The notes: generated by a model not told the origin, from the sequence alone. Positions 29,330 through 39,321 are shown, counted from the first letter of the stretch. The stretch: 64,000 bases of DNA from Thalassospira australica (GCF_000763295.1 NZ_JRJE01000006.1:62001-126000); one strand, 5' to 3'. A program made the numbers and translations.

Positions 29330-29821
29330 TTATCCCTGATAACGGCGGAAGAAATAGCGATCTTTGGGAACGCCTTCTGGCAGCGGTTCGGTGATTGTAC
29401 CCGGCACATCGATTTTCTGATCTGATGCGACAATGGCACCAACCATCAACGCTGGCGGCAGAGTGGAGCCGATGAAGGATGCGATCTTGGCATTCAGCGC
29501 CTCATCCCCGGTGCCAACATCGGAATGCACAAGGGCGACCTTGCCTTTGAAACGTTCAACGGCCATTGGCAGGGTTTCGAAAATATCGCCCAAAAACAGG
29601 TGATCATCATCGGGGATGCATTTCGGGTGGGCTGCGATCTGGCGATCAAATACAAAGATTTCCCGATCTGGCATGATTTCGCGCAGGTGATCGAACGTGC
29701 GCCCGTTGCCAAGCCCGACTTCAAGCACGATCCCGTCGTGATCCTTGATCATTTCTGCGGCTGCGTTCAGGCAGTCGCGTTGGGCTTGTAGGCGGCGGAT
29801 AACGCTGTTCAGACGAGACAT
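29330..29821 (-). CDS. Class I SAM-dependent methyltransferase-like protein
   Basis: A 163-residue protein with EVGLGNGRTFDHLREIMPDREIFVFDR (motif I and the acidic residue after strand 2), ALVHSDVGTGDE and a terminal strand pair. It is short for the family and could act on a small molecule. The frame extends to 29884, but the ATG at 29821 (MSRLNSVIRR) has a GGAG upstream and gives a compact fold. It is 93 nt downstream of the GST gene on the same strand and 69 nt upstream of the GS-like gene. Confidence 0.75.
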   Translation of the reverse strand: MSRLNSVIRRLQAQRDCLNAAAEMIKDHDGIVLEVGLGNGRTFDHLREIMPDREIFVFDRQIAAHPKCIPDDDHLFLGDIFETLPMAVERFKGKVALVHSDVGTGDEALNAKIASFIGSTLPPALMVGAIVASDQKIDVPGTITEPLPEGVPKDRYFFRRYQG

Positions 29822-29873
29822 TTCGGTTGAAGCTCCGGGTATGAAATTCGGACAAATATATGATGTAACCAGT

Positions 29874-29905
29874 TCCCCCTGCACATCACATTGTGCGCAG
29901 GGGGA
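29874..29905 (-). terminator. Hairpin downstream of the GST gene
   Basis: A 9-bp GC-rich stem (29874-29882 with 29897-29905) that can be extended with one bulge, starting 9 nt past the GST stop. No T-run follows on the - strand; it may protect or weakly terminate the transcript. Confidence 0.5.
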
Positions 29906-29914
29906 CTTAAGGTA

Positions 29915-30520
29915 TCAGCCTTCAAATTTTGTGGCGTCAAAGGCCGGAACCCGTGCGCGGAACGCATCAAGCCAACTTACCAGCGTGGGATATGTTGCGC
30001 GCCAGGTGCCCTCAAATCGCAGATCAAGATACCCAAGTGCACAAGCAATCGCGACATGACCAATGGTAAGGTCCTCTTCAAGCGACGGGGCATTTTCCTT
30101 GAGCTGGTCAAGCGACCGTTTGACCTTGTCTGCCTGATAGTTCTGCCAATCGGCATGCTGTTTTTCTTCCGGGCGCATACGTTTTTCGTAAACCTGCAGG
30201 ATTGATGCATCGACAATACCATCGCCAAGCGCCTGAAGGGTGAGGGCCTCCCAGCGGGCATCGCTTGCCGTCGGATGAAGCGATACGCCATCGACCTGCG
30301 CATCAAGATATTCACAGATCACACGGCTGTCGAAAATCTTGCGGTCATCCTCAAGGATCAGGATCGGGATTTTACCAAGCGGGTTCTGTTCGCGCAGCGT
30401 ATCAGCAGGATTGTTGGTGTCGGCAAGCTCAACGGTCAATTGGTCGTAAATGCCCAGCATTTTGGCGACAATTTTGACTTTCCGGCCAAACGGGGACGGT
30501 GCACTGGTTCGCAGAATCAT
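29915..30520 (-). CDS. Glutathione S-transferase family protein
   Basis: A 201-residue protein with an N-terminal thioredoxin-like domain (LRTSAPSPFGRKVKIVAKMLGI, then NPLGKIPILILEDDRKIFDSRVICEYLD) and an all-helical C-terminal domain with the N-capping motif TIGHVAIACALGYLDLRF. The active-site position is a Ser-Pro-Phe, as in serine-type bacterial GSTs. The likely role is conjugation or glutathione-dependent reduction of small electrophiles; the substrate is unknown. Confidence 0.88.
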   Translation of the reverse strand: MILRTSAPSPFGRKVKIVAKMLGIYDQLTVELADTNNPADTLREQNPLGKIPILILEDDRKIFDSRVICEYLDAQVDGVSLHPTASDARWEALTLQALGDGIVDASILQVYEKRMRPEEKQHADWQNYQADKVKRSLDQLKENAPSLEEDLTIGHVAIACALGYLDLRFEGTWRATYPTLVSWLDAFRARVPAFDATKFEG

Positions 30521-30603
30521 GATTTTCCTCCGGGCTAATCAATTGTTTGTGCGCAGTGTAAGGGCGAACAGTGACTGCTAGGAACCGAAATTTTGCGAAA
30601 AGA

Positions 30604-30933
30604 TCATGGCGCACTGGTGGTGCTGGGCATGACGTTGGTTTTGGTCGGGGTGTTTTCCTGTGTTTTGTATGACTCTTGGTCGTCTTCGCCCAACCCGGCC
30701 AGATGCAGCTCACGGGCAAGGCGCACAGCAGGCCTGGCAGCAAAGAACACCGACCCAATGATAAACAACCACGTTCCGGCAGTTATGGTGGCGTCATCCA
30801 GAAACAAGATGCTGCCGACAATGAACAGTATGGCGGCCAAAAGATCGATCACCGAATAGGCAATTTCATAGGCGCTATAAACCTTGCGATGGCGCGGACT
30901 GGCGTCAAAGCGGCGGGAACGAAATAGTTTCAT
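30604..30933 (-). CDS. YrhK-like domain membrane protein
   Basis: A 109-residue protein with three hydrophobic segments: YEIAYSVIDLLAAILFIVGSILF, WLFIIGSVFFAARP and part of the first extended. The arrangement R-x-Y-x-x-YEI...DxxAxxxFxxGSxxF is that of YrhK-type proteins. The C-terminal ~25 residues are polar and Thr-rich. The ATG at 30933 is chosen over the longer frame because it removes a non-conserved basic leader. Role unknown. Confidence 0.75.
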   Translation of the reverse strand: MKLFRSRRFDASPRHRKVYSAYEIAYSVIDLLAAILFIVGSILFLDDATITAGTWLFIIGSVFFAARPAVRLARELHLAGLGEDDQESYKTQENTPTKTNVMPSTTSAP

Positions 30934-31008
30934 TGTCTGATCTCTTTTCGTGGAGCTGTATCTATGCGTGCAACGCACCGGAACACGAAACGTTTCCTTT
31001 GGGGCGTC

Positions 31009-31959
31009 TTAGCGCCGCGCGCGCGGATGGGTGCCGTTATAGACCGCCATCAATTGTTCGGTATCGACCGCCGTGTAACGCTGGGTCGTGGAAAGGGATG
31101 CGTGGCCCAGTAAATCCTGAATGGTGCGCAAATCACCCCCGCCGGCCAGAAGGTGGGTGGCAAAGGAATGGCGAAGCGCATGGGGGGTGGCCGTATCGGG
31201 CAGGTTTAAAAGTTCGCGCACCTTGCGCATTTCGCGTTGGGCGACCTGTGCCACCAGCCGTTTACCGCGTGCGCCAAGAAACAGGGGTTCATCCCCACTT
31301 GGCGCATAGGGGCAGGCGGCAATGTAGTCTTCGATTGCGTCGCGCACGATGGGCAAAACCGGGACAAGACGCTGTTTGTTGCCTTTACCGGTGATCACCA
31401 TCGAGTCCCCGGTCGGGCGTTGATTGGCATTGAGATCAAGTGCTTCGGATATGCGCAGCCCACAGCCATACAGCAGCGTAAAAAGCGCCAGGTTACGTTT
31501 TCCCAGCCACGGTTCATCCTGCCAGGCGTCGGCATTATCAAGCACCGCCATCGCATCGTCGGGGGCCAGTGGTTTGGGTGTTGATTGCGGCAGGCGGGGA
31601 TTTCGGATCGATTGGACCGCAGCATTTTGCCCGCGTCCTGACCGTTCGAGAAAACGATAGAAATTGCGTAAGGAAGACAAAGCACGGGCTGTGGATGTTT
31701 TGGCCATGCCATCCATGCTGCGGCGTGCCAGCCAGCTTCGAAAATCACGCGGGTTTAAGCGCAGCAAATCCTTAAGCGTGGGGCTATCGCCAAGGTGGTC
31801 TTTGACGAACCCCAAAAACGCATAAAGATCGGCCAGATAGTTTTCCGTCGTATGAGTGGAGGCGCGACGTTCATCGGCAAGCCAGCCGCGCCAGTCGGCA
31901 ATGGCGTCGCGCACATCCTGTGGCAGGGTAATGGCGGTCAGACCGTTTGGGTCAGCCAT
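31009..31959 (-). CDS. xerC: Tyrosine recombinase XerC
   Basis: A 316-residue site-specific recombinase that, with XerD, resolves chromosome dimers at dif. The N-terminal SAM-like domain (AIADWRGWLADERRASTHTTENYLADLYAFLGF) is followed by the catalytic domain with YGCGLRISEAL (first Arg), the lysine beta-hairpin GKGNKQRLVP, HALRHSFATHLL (His-x-x-Arg), LLGHASLSTTQRYT (His and nucleophilic Tyr). Its start overlaps the end of the DUF484 gene by 22 nt; DUF484-xerC is a classic pair, supporting a chromosomal Xer and not a phage integrase. Confidence 0.94.
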   Translation of the reverse strand: MADPNGLTAITLPQDVRDAIADWRGWLADERRASTHTTENYLADLYAFLGFVKDHLGDSPTLKDLLRLNPRDFRSWLARRSMDGMAKTSTARALSSLRNFYRFLERSGRGQNAAVQSIRNPRLPQSTPKPLAPDDAMAVLDNADAWQDEPWLGKRNLALFTLLYGCGLRISEALDLNANQRPTGDSMVITGKGNKQRLVPVLPIVRDAIEDYIAACPYAPSGDEPLFLGARGKRLVAQVAQREMRKVRELLNLPDTATPHALRHSFATHLLAGGGDLRTIQDLLGHASLSTTQRYTAVDTEQLMAVYNGTHPRARR

Positions 31960-32627
31960 CGACGCACACCAAATTCAATGACAGAGGCCAGGAACATGAT
32001 CAGGTCATTGGCCTGTGCCGGGCTGAAATAGTCCGGCTCCTTGACGCCAAAGGCAACAATGCCGACCGGATCCCCGTAAAACGGAGCCAGTCGTACAATC
32101 GCAGCAGATCGGATATCAGCAGCCTTCGGGCCAAAAATGGCCTCATCACCGGCCTCATCAGGCAGCAGCCAGACGTCCTGTTCTTCGCCAAGAACCTGAT
32201 CCACAGCACCGACAACAAGGCGGCGCACGCGACCATCGCAACTTGGCACCGGGGCTTCTTCGCATTCCTCAAAACACAGCGCGATGGCGTCAAGATCAAG
32301 GAGTTCGGGGACAAGGTCCTGAAGGGCCTCGACAAAGGTTTCAAACCCGCGCGCATTCAGAATCGCCAGAACCGCACGGTGAATCCGGCTTTGGGTTTCC
32401 AGGTTGGATTTGGAAATATTGATCAGCTCGCTGGTCGCCCCGCGCAGCTTTTCGCGTTCATCGCGCAGGCGCGCAACGACATATTGCTGCATATCAGCAA
32501 CGCCATTGCCCATCTCCCGGACCGGTAAATCAAGACTTTCGAGCAAGTCAGGGCGCGTTGTGAAGAATTCTGGATGTTTCGCAAGGTAGTCCGCGACATC
32601 GTCGGCGCGCAAATCTGTCTTTTCCAT
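31938..32627 (-). CDS. DUF484 family protein
   Basis: A 229-residue protein beginning with the conserved VADYLAKHPEFFTTRPDLLESLDLP and followed by a coiled-coil segment and a GAF-like domain (residues about 100-220). DUF484 genes sit directly upstream of xerC in many Proteobacteria, as here with a 22-nt overlap. The function is not established; a ligand-binding or regulatory role is suggested only by the GAF-like region. Confidence 0.9.
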   Translation of the reverse strand: MEKTDLRADDVADYLAKHPEFFTTRPDLLESLDLPVREMGNGVADMQQYVVARLRDEREKLRGATSELINISKSNLETQSRIHRAVLAILNARGFETFVEALQDLVPELLDLDAIALCFEECEEAPVPSCDGRVRRLVVGAVDQVLGEEQDVWLLPDEAGDEAIFGPKAADIRSAAIVRLAPFYGDPVGIVAFGVKEPDYFSPAQANDLIMFLASVIEFGVRRWLTQTV

Positions 32628-32657
32628 CGGTTCCGGCTTGAAAAGTGAGAAACAAAA

Positions 32658-32689
32658 AACCCGGCTGCCACAATGCGGGCTGCCGGGTT
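32658..32689 (-). terminator. Terminator downstream of the transaldolase-like gene
   Basis: An 8-bp stem (32658-32665 with 32682-32689) followed on the - strand by TTTTTTGT. A second imperfect hairpin at 32701-32725 lies between it and the gene end. Together they make a tandem terminator before the DUF484 gene. Confidence 0.75.
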
Positions 32690-32755
32690 AAATGCTTGTT
32701 AAAAACCGCACGCGATGCGGGTTTTAATCAAACCGTGCCGTTTTCTGATCGAAAA

Positions 32756-33412
32756 TCAGAGGATCGACTGGCCAGTTTTTTCCCAATCAGCCATGAAGGC
32801 TTCAAGGCCTTTGTCGGTCAGCGGGTGTTTGGTCAGCTGACCGAGAACCTGCGGCGGAATGGTGACAACGTCAGCACCGAGACGGGCCGAGTCGACAACA
32901 TGCTGCGGGCCACGTGCCGATGCTACCAGAACTTCGGTGTTCCAGTTCGGGTAGTTGCCATAAACATCCACGATGTCGGCAATCAGCTGCATGCCATCAG
33001 ACGAAATGTCATCCAGACGGCCAACAAACGGCGAAACATAGGTTGCACCGGCTTTGGCAGCCAAGATCGCCTGACCAACCGAGAAGCAAAGCGTCACGTT
33101 GGTCTGAATGCCTTCGTCGGTGAAGGTGCGGCAGGCTTTGAGGCCATCAGCAGTCAGCGGCAGCTTGACGACGACATTGTCGGCGATCTTTGCCAGCTTG
33201 CGGCCTTCGGCGACCATGGTGTCGTAATCGGTCGCAGCAACTTCTGCGCTGACCGGACCGTCGACAACGTCACAAATTTCCTTGATCAGTTCGAGAAACG
33301 GTCGGCCAGACTTTGCTACCAGCGAGGGGTTGGTGGTGACACCGTCTACGAGGCCGGACATGGCCAGTTCGCGGATTGCGTCGATGTCAGCGGTATCGAT
33401 GAAAAACTTCAT
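32756..33412 (-). CDS. fsa: Transaldolase / fructose-6-phosphate aldolase family (TalC/Fsa-like)
   Basis: A 218-residue single-domain class I aldolase. It starts [16 protein letters not shown] and has [13 protein letters not shown], the Schiff-base lysine in [13 protein letters not shown], and [15 protein letters not shown], the pattern of the small TalC/Fsa/SgbH group. Such proteins are either transaldolases of the pentose-phosphate pathway or fructose-6-phosphate aldolases; sequence alone here does not decide. It is divergent from priA over 171 nt. Confidence 0.9.
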   Translation of the reverse strand: MKFFIDTADIDAIRELAMSGLVDGVTTNPSLVAKSGRPFLELIKEICDVVDGPVSAEVAATDYDTMVAEGRKLAKIADNVVVKLPLTADGLKACRTFTDEGIQTNVTLCFSVGQAILAAKAGATYVSPFVGRLDDISSDGMQLIADIVDVYGNYPNWNTEVLVASARGPQHVVDSARLGADVVTIPPQVLGQLTKHPLTDKGLEAFMADWEKTGQSIL

Positions 33413-33583
33413 TGGAATTCCTGTTTAGGACCTGTTGTTCAATGATGCGGTTAGCTGCTAGGTTCTGGATCATCTGATGACGGAACCAGATCCTTGCTGT
33501 GGGACCGTTTGTTTCTGTGCCCAATATCTGGCGATCCTGAAACGGCACCGGTTGGATGGGCAACCTCACGGGGTTTATAATAT

Positions 33584-35821
33584 ATGAGTGCCGCAAAGGC
33601 CACCTCTGGAAATTTGTTTGCGAACGATCCGGCCTTTGAGGTAACCGCCCAGACCGTAAGCGTCCTGCCGCCGCTGCCATTGGCGGGGCCATACGACTAT
33701 CTTGTTCCCGAAGGTTTATCGGTTCAACCTGGTGATTTTGTTGAAATCCCGTTGGGGCGTCAAACCCAGCGCGGGGTCGTTTGGGGTGATGCCAAGGGCG
33801 ATGTTGATCCTGCCAAGCTGCGCGAAATTTATGGAGTCCTGCCAACCGCGCCGATGGCCGATGTAACCCGGAAATTCATTGATTGGGTTTCGGCCTATAC
33901 CATGGCCCGCCAAGGGGCGGTTTTGCGCATGGCGATGAGCGTGCCAGATGCGCTTGATGCCCCCAAACCGATTTTTCGCTTTACCCTTAATCCCGAATTC
34001 GATGCAGATGGCGCGTCTTTGCGCATGACGCCGCCGCGCAAACGGGTTTTGGCATTCCTTGCCGATCACCCGCCGATGGAGCAGGGCGATATCCTGCGTG
34101 AAACCGGCGCGGGCGCCAGTGTGATCAAAGGGCTGGTCGAAGCAGGAGCCGTTCAGCGATTGATGGTGACACCCCCATCCCCGTTTGAGTTGCCTGACCT
34201 TGATATTCCACGACCGGATTTATCCGATGAACAGGTTGCCGCTGCTGATGCCTTGTGCGCGCAACAGGAAAAAGGCGGGTTTTCCTGTACGCTGCTGGAT
34301 GGCGTTACCGGATCGGGCAAGACCGAGGTGTATTTTGAACCAGTGCGAGCAGCCCTTGCCCAAGGCAAGCAGGTCGTTGTTTTGCTGCCGGAGATTGCGC
34401 TTTCGGCACAATGGTTGCAGCGCTTTCGCGACAGGTTTGGCGTCACGCCAGCACTTTGGCATTCCGAAGTCGGGCAGGCCAGGCGACGTGATACGTGGCG
34501 GGCGGTTGCCGATGGTTCGGCCAGACTGGTGGTTGGTGCGCGTTCGGCCTTGTTCCTGCCCTATCATGATCTGGCCCTGATCGTGGTGGATGAGGAACAT
34601 GAACATGCCTTCAAACAGGAAGACGGGGTGATGTATCATGCGCGTGATATGGCGGTGACGCGCGCGCATCTGGGCAATATCCCGGTGGTGCTGGCGTCCG
34701 CCACCCCGTCGCTTGAAACGCTGGCCAATGTCGAAGCCGGACGCTATCAGCGGGTTGCGCTTGGCAGTCGCCATGGTGCGGCCGTGCTGCCAAGTGTTGA
34801 AATCATCGACATCCGCAAAGACAAGCCCGAACGCAATCGCTGGATCACACCGACGCTTAAAAAGCGTCTGTTGGAAACCTTCGCCAGCGGCGAACAGGCG
34901 ATGTTGTTTTTAAACCGGCGTGGTTATGCGCCGTTGACTCTGTGTCGTGCCTGCGGGCATCGTTTCCAGTGCCCCAATTGCACGGCCTGGCTGGTGGAGC
35001 ACCGCGCCTGGGGCAAATTGCAATGCCATCATTGCGGTTATCAGGCAAAGGCGCCTGATGCCTGCCCATCTTGCGGGGCAGAGGGCAAACTGGCCCCCTG
35101 TGGCCCAGGGGTGGAACGCCTTTATGAAGAGGCCGTCGAAACGTTTCCTGACATTCGGGTCGAGGTTGCGACGTCAGATAACATCATGGGACCCAAGGCC
35201 GCGGCAGAATTGATCAAGCGGGTGCATAATCATGAAGTTGATCTGCTGATCGGGACGCAAATCCTTGCCAAGGGTTATCACTTTCCGATGCTGACCCTGG
35301 TTGGTGTGGTGGATGCCGATCTGGGATTGGCCGGGGGTGACTTGCGCGCAGCCGAACGCAGTTATCAGCTTTTAACCCAGGTGGCCGGGCGGGCCGGGCG
35401 TGGGGATCGACCGGGCACGGTTCTGTTGCAGACGGCTGACCCCGCCAACCGGGTGATCAAGGCAATTGCCGCAGGTGACCGGGATGCCTTTAACGAGGTC
35501 GAGCTGTCTCAGCGCATGACCCATGGCATGCCCCCGCATGGGCGACTGGCGGCTCTTATTATAAGTGGTAAAAAAGAAAAAGAAGTCGACGAAGCTGCAT
35601 GGCGGATCGGACGCGCCGCACCGCGCGGGGATGGGTTGATGGTTCTGGGACCTGCCCCGGCGCCGTTGTCGCTGTTGCGCGGGCGCTATCGTCGCCGATT
35701 TATGATCCGTGCGGACAAGGGGATTAAAATGCAGGCCCTGATCCATGATTGGCTGTCAAAGGTCAAAACACCGGGCAGTGTGCGCGTGCAGGTCGATATT
35801 GATCCCTATAGCTTTATGTAG
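33584..35821 (+). CDS. priA: Primosomal protein N' (replication restart helicase)
   Basis: A 745-residue 3'-to-5' helicase that reloads DnaB at stalled forks. The N-terminal DNA-binding domain (PLAGPYDYLVPEGLSVQPGDFVEIPLG) is followed by helicase lobe 1 with DGVTGSGKTEVY (Walker A) and LIVVDEEHEHAFKQ (DExH-type box). The zinc-binding insertion has four cysteine pairs (CRACGHRFQCPNC, CHHCG, CPSCG). Lobe 2 carries ILAKGYHFPMLTLVGVVDAD and QVAGRAGRGDRPG. Complete and of normal length; it appears to be monocistronic. Confidence 0.96.
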   Translation: MSAAKATSGNLFANDPAFEVTAQTVSVLPPLPLAGPYDYLVPEGLSVQPGDFVEIPLGRQTQRGVVWGDAKGDVDPAKLREIYGVLPTAPMADVTRKFIDWVSAYTMARQGAVLRMAMSVPDALDAPKPIFRFTLNPEFDADGASLRMTPPRKRVLAFLADHPPMEQGDILRETGAGASVIKGLVEAGAVQRLMVTPPSPFELPDLDIPRPDLSDEQVAAADALCAQQEKGGFSCTLLDGVTGSGKTEVYFEPVRAALAQGKQVVVLLPEIALSAQWLQRFRDRFGVTPALWHSEVGQARRRDTWRAVADGSARLVVGARSALFLPYHDLALIVVDEEHEHAFKQEDGVMYHARDMAVTRAHLGNIPVVLASATPSLETLANVEAGRYQRVALGSRHGAAVLPSVEIIDIRKDKPERNRWITPTLKKRLLETFASGEQAMLFLNRRGYAPLTLCRACGHRFQCPNCTAWLVEHRAWGKLQCHHCGYQAKAPDACPSCGAEGKLAPCGPGVERLYEEAVETFPDIRVEVATSDNIMGPKAAAELIKRVHNHEVDLLIGTQILAKGYHFPMLTLVGVVDADLGLAGGDLRAAERSYQLLTQVAGRAGRGDRPGTVLLQTADPANRVIKAIAAGDRDAFNEVELSQRMTHGMPPHGRLAALIISGKKEKEVDEAAWRIGRAAPRGDGLMVLGPAPAPLSLLRGRYRRRFMIRADKGIKMQALIHDWLSKVKTPGSVRVQVDIDPYSFM

Positions 35822-35856
35822 TGACATCCATTTTCCATCGCCCGTCTAGTGCCTGC

Positions 35857-36684
35857 TTACTGGAAGTTTTGTGATTGCCACCAGTCCAATCCGTCTGGAC
35901 CAAGGTAGTTCTCTAAAATACTGAGCAGTTGCCCATCGTCGCGCATGTCTCGAATGATCCGGTCATAGTCACGCAGGAATTGCTGCTTGCCCGGATAGTC
36001 CGAGGCTTTTGCGAACACATTATAATATGGCGCACGTTTCAAGGGCGGATGCAAAAAGACGATATCTTTACGATACCCGTTTTGAATGCTGTCAAACACT
36101 GTACTCAGATAATTGACCGGTACTGCATCAAAGCGCTTTTGCAGCAACATCGGAATCAGAAGGTCGCTGCGCGCAACGGTTTGTATATCCAGTCCGGAAT
36201 TCCAGAAGGTGCTGGTATAGGAATAATCGGCAGCAGCCCCGATCTGCACCCGCGACAAGTCGGAAAAATCATTGAACCGGATACGGGTTTTATCTTCGGC
36301 GCGCACGGCAAATCGCCAATCAAGCAAAAGATGCGCTTCATTGGGGTAATGTAAATAAGTGCTGCGTTCCTGACTCATTGACAGGGTCAGGATGATATCC
36401 GAACTGCCGTTTTGTGCGTTGTGGAGTAACCGGCTGCCGGAATCGACAAAACGAAACATATAATCGGTGATGTTCATGCGGCTGAGAACTTCGGTCATGA
36501 TGTCGATATCAATGCCGCGGGCCTCTTCGTGACCCGCCCACTTCAGAGGTGTTTCCTCCAGCCCTTCGATGATCAGGGTGCGCGCATGTGCGTGGATATC
36601 ACCTGCAGATAGCAGCAGGGCTACCGTGATCATGGTGATCAGGAACAGACCCGGTCGTCTTTTATGCCCTTGAGTGTGTCGCAC
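35857..36684 (-). CDS. Periplasmic solute-binding protein family 3-like
   Basis: About 275 residues with a signal peptide (RRPGLFLITMITVALLLSAG...AHA) and a bilobal SBP_bac_3 body: GHEARGIDIDIMTEVLSRMNI near the start, LSMSQERSTYLHYPNE and a C-terminal IRDMRDDGQLLSILENYLG. The GTG at 36684 with a GGGAT site is preferred; a TTG at 36723 gives 13 more residues. No ABC permease genes are adjacent, so it may serve as an orphan sensor-like or enzyme-less binding protein, as is common for such genes in marine alphaproteobacteria. Ligand unknown. Confidence 0.78.
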   Translation of the reverse strand: MRHTQGHKRRPGLFLITMITVALLLSAGDIHAHARTLIIEGLEETPLKWAGHEEARGIDIDIMTEVLSRMNITDYMFRFVDSGSRLLHNAQNGSSDIILTLSMSQERSTYLHYPNEAHLLLDWRFAVRAEDKTRIRFNDFSDLSRVQIGAAADYSYTSTFWNSGLDIQTVARSDLLIPMLLQKRFDAVPVNYLSTVFDSIQNGYRKDIVFLHPPLKRAPYYNVFAKASDYPGKQQFLRDYDRIIRDMRDDGQLLSILENYLGPDGLDWWQSQNFQ

Positions 36685-36723
36685 ATTATATCCCGGTTTG
36701 GTTGCATTACTGTGATCAAACAA

Positions 36724-37201
36724 TACGCTACCTTACTGCAATTACCGAGAAAATTTGCATTTTGGCACTGTCGAACGGTGTCCCGATACAGAGACGCAAA
36801 AAGGGGGCAGGGCTCTGATCAAGGCTGTATCAGGTGTGAACTTGGTTACAGTCGCCGGTAAAATCGGCGGTATTTTCGGAAGTGTAAATGCAATGCCTGC
36901 GCATTTGATGGGGATTCGTTGTGAAATTTTGGCTGACAGCGAACGTCTTTTTGTCTGCCTCATGGAAAAGCGTCTTATAAAATAGTTGTAAGCCTGCCTT
37001 AAAAGTGGGCGATTTAGGGGTGTTTTTGCCTATCTTTGCCAAAGAATGGAAAAGAGCGCTCAAATGCGGTTGCGCGGGGGTTGCCCCCTCAAAGGACATG
37101 TGCTACCAAACGCTCGCTTCCCGGAAGGAAACCCTTTCGGGGGATCATTTTTTTATACGTATCCGAGTCGTTCTCATAACCAGAATTGAGGGCTTTCACC
37201 G
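36724..37201. promoter_or_regulatory. 478-nt divergent region upstream of atpH
   Basis: It carries the start of the ATP synthase transcription unit and of the divergent solute-binding gene. On + there is a GGGGG-TTG-CCCCC mini-hairpin near 37073-37088 and a strong terminator-like hairpin at 37119-37154. A 76-codon frame (36755-36985) lacks a ribosome site and any resemblance to known proteins and was not called. Confidence 0.5.
37119..37154 (+). terminator. Terminator-like hairpin in the atpH leader
   Basis: A 10-bp stem (37119-37128 with 37133-37142, two G-U pairs) with a 4-nt loop is followed by GATCA and seven Ts (37148-37154). It ends 47 nt before the atpH start, too close to fit a full promoter between, so it is either an attenuator of the atp operon or the end of a short upstream RNA. 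Confidence 0.55.
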
Positions 37202-37759
37202 GTGTCCCAAAATACTGCCGCGACCGGGCTCCAAGGGCGCTATGCCACAGCACTATTCGACTTGGCCAAATCGGCCAAGCAGCTTGATGTTGTCAAAAGC
37301 GATCTTGAATTGCTCGACCAGGCCATCGCAAACAGCGATGACCTCCGGAATGTACTCCGCAGTCCCGTGATTTCCCGGGATGTGCAGGCCAAGGCGATGG
37401 CGGCTCTTCTGGATAAACTCGGCGTTTCCGAGTTGACCAAGAAGACCGTAGGGCTTCTGTCTCAGAAGCGTCGTCTGTTTGCCCTGCCGGCTGTTATCGA
37501 TTCCTACCTTTCCATGCTCTCGGCTCACAATGGCGAAGTTACCGCTCAGGTGACCTCGGCTTCCGAGCTGAAAAAAGAGCAAATCGAAGCCGTTACCGGC
37601 GCTCTCAAAGAAGTTGTCGGCGCCACTGTCAAAGTGGACCTTAAAGTTGATCCGGCTGTTCTTGGCGGTCTTGTCGTCAAGGTCGGTTCCCGGGTTTTTG
37701 ATGCCTCGCTTCGTACTAAACTGCAGAAGCTCGAGCTCGCTATGAAAGGGGTTGCGTGA
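37202..37759 (+). CDS. atpH: ATP synthase F1 delta subunit
   Basis: A 185-residue subunit linking F1 to the peripheral stalk. It has the N-terminal helical domain [15 protein letters not shown] and the C-terminal family signature [26 protein letters not shown]. Translation most likely starts at a GTG (37202). It is the first gene of atpHAGDC; its TGA stop shares one base with the ATG of atpA. The F0 genes are not in the window, matching the split F1/F0 operons of Rhodospirillales and other alphaproteobacteria. Confidence 0.95.
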   Translation: MSQNTAATGLQGRYATALFDLAKSAKQLDVVKSDLELLDQAIANSDDLRNVLRSPVISRDVQAKAMAALLDKLGVSELTKKTVGLLSQKRRLFALPAVIDSYLSMLSAHNGEVTAQVTSASELKKEQIEAVTGALKEVVGATVKVDLKVDPAVLGGLVVKVGSRVFDASLRTKLQKLELAMKGVA

Positions 37760-39291
37760 TGGAAATCCGCGCCGCGGAAATCTCCGCTATTCTCAAGGAT
37801 CAGATTGCCAATTTTGGTGCTGAAGCCGAAGTTGCCGAAGTCGGTCAGGTTCTGTCCGTCGGTGATGGTATTGCCCGTGTTTACGGTCTGGACAATGTTC
37901 AGGCTGGTGAACTCGTTGACTTCCCGGGTGGTATTAAGGGCATGGCCCTTAACCTCGAAGAAGACAACGTTGGTGTCGTGATCTTCGGTTCTGACCGTTC
38001 GATCAAGGAAGGTGACCAGGTTAAACGTACTGGCGCCATCGTTGACGTTCCGGTTGGTAAGGAACTGCTGGGTCGCGTTGTTGACGGTCTGGGTAACCCG
38101 ATCGACGGCAAAGGCGATCTGGGTGCAAAGGAACGTCGCCTTGCCGACGTCAAGGCACCGGGTATCATCCCGCGTAAATCGGTTCACGAGCCAGTGCAGA
38201 CCGGTATCAAGTCGATTGACTCCCTGATCCCGATTGGCCGTGGCCAGCGTGAGCTGATCATTGGTGACCGTCAGACCGGTAAAACCGCCATCATCGTTGA
38301 CACCATTCTGAACCAGAAGCCGGTGAACGATGCAGCCAAATCCGACAGCGACAAGATGTTCTCCATCTATGTTGCCGTTGGTCAGAAACGTTCGACCGTT
38401 GCACAGGTTGTTAAGGTCCTTGAAGAGCGCGGCGCGATGGAAAACACCATCATTGTTGCTGCGACCGCATCCGACCCGGCACCGATGCAGTTCATCGCAC
38501 CGTTCGTTGCTTGCGCAATGGGCGAATACTTCCGCGATAACGGCATGCACGCAACGATCTTCTATGATGATCTGTCCAAGCAGGCTGTTGCATATCGCCA
38601 GATGTCGCTTCTGCTTCGCCGTCCGCCGGGACGTGAGGCATTCCCGGGTGACGTCTTCTATCTGCACTCCCGTCTGCTGGAACGTGCTGCGAAGATGAAT
38701 GACGAAAACGGCGCTGGTTCGCTGACCGCACTTCCGGTCATTGAAACCCAGGGTAACGACGTTTCGGCGTTTATTCCGACCAACGTGATCTCGATCACCG
38801 ACGGTCAGATCTTCCTTGAAACCGACCTGTTCTACAAAGGCGTACGCCCGGCTGTGAACGTTGGTCTGTCAGTTTCGCGTGTTGGTTCGTCCGCACAGAT
38901 CAAAGCGATGAAGCAGGTTGCCGGCTCGATCAAGCTGGAACTCGCTCAGTATCGTGAGATGGAAGCATTCGCACAGTTCGCATCGGATCTTGATCCGGCG
39001 ACCCAGAAGCTTCTGGCCCGTGGCGCACGTCTGACCGAGCTGCTCAAGCAGCCGCAGTACTCGCCGCTTAAGGTCGAAGAGCAGGTCGTTGTGATCTACG
39101 CTGGTGTTAAGGGCTATCTTGATAACGTTCCGGTGACCAAGGTCCGCGCATTCGAAGAACAGTACCTGTCCGAAATTCGTTCGGCTGGCGCTGATATCCT
39201 CGACGCGATCCGCACCGAGAAGGTTCTGTCTGATGACAGCGAAGCCAAGCTTAAAGCGTTCCTCGACAAGTTCGCGAAAACCTTCGCGTAA
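37759..39291 (+). CDS. atpA: ATP synthase F1 alpha subunit
   Basis: A 510-residue non-catalytic nucleotide-binding subunit. It begins [19 protein letters not shown]. The Walker A is [10 protein letters not shown], the DELSD-type loop reads [26 protein letters not shown], and [19 protein letters not shown] contains the arginine finger. The ATG at 37759 overlaps the atpH stop; a GTG one codon upstream is less likely. Full length, no anomalies. Confidence 0.98.
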   Translation: MEIRAAEISAILKDQIANFGAEAEVAEVGQVLSVGDGIARVYGLDNVQAGELVDFPGGIKGMALNLEEDNVGVVIFGSDRSIKEGDQVKRTGAIVDVPVGKELLGRVVDGLGNPIDGKGDLGAKERRLADVKAPGIIPRKSVHEPVQTGIKSIDSLIPIGRGQRELIIGDRQTGKTAIIVDTILNQKPVNDAAKSDSDKMFSIYVAVGQKRSTVAQVVKVLEERGAMENTIIVAATASDPAPMQFIAPFVACAMGEYFRDNGMHATIFYDDLSKQAVAYRQMSLLLRRPPGREAFPGDVFYLHSRLLERAAKMNDENGAGSLTALPVIETQGNDVSAFIPTNVISITDGQIFLETDLFYKGVRPAVNVGLSVSRVGSSAQIKAMKQVAGSIKLELAQYREMEAFAQFASDLDPATQKLLARGARLTELLKQPQYSPLKVEEQVVVIYAGVKGYLDNVPVTKVRAFEEQYLSEIRSAGADILDAIRTEKVLSDDSEAKLKAFLDKFAKTFA

Positions 39292-39321
39292 GACTGAAAC
39301 TTAGGCGAAGGAGGAAACGCA

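Noticed and set aside
31009-31959. Phage or integron integrase
   Set aside because: The overlap with DUF484 and the XerC-type sequence show the chromosomal dimer-resolution enzyme; no att-like repeats or phage genes nearby.
36755-36985. 76-codon + strand frame upstream of atpH
   Set aside because: No ribosome site and no resemblance to a known protein; more likely leader or promoter DNA.
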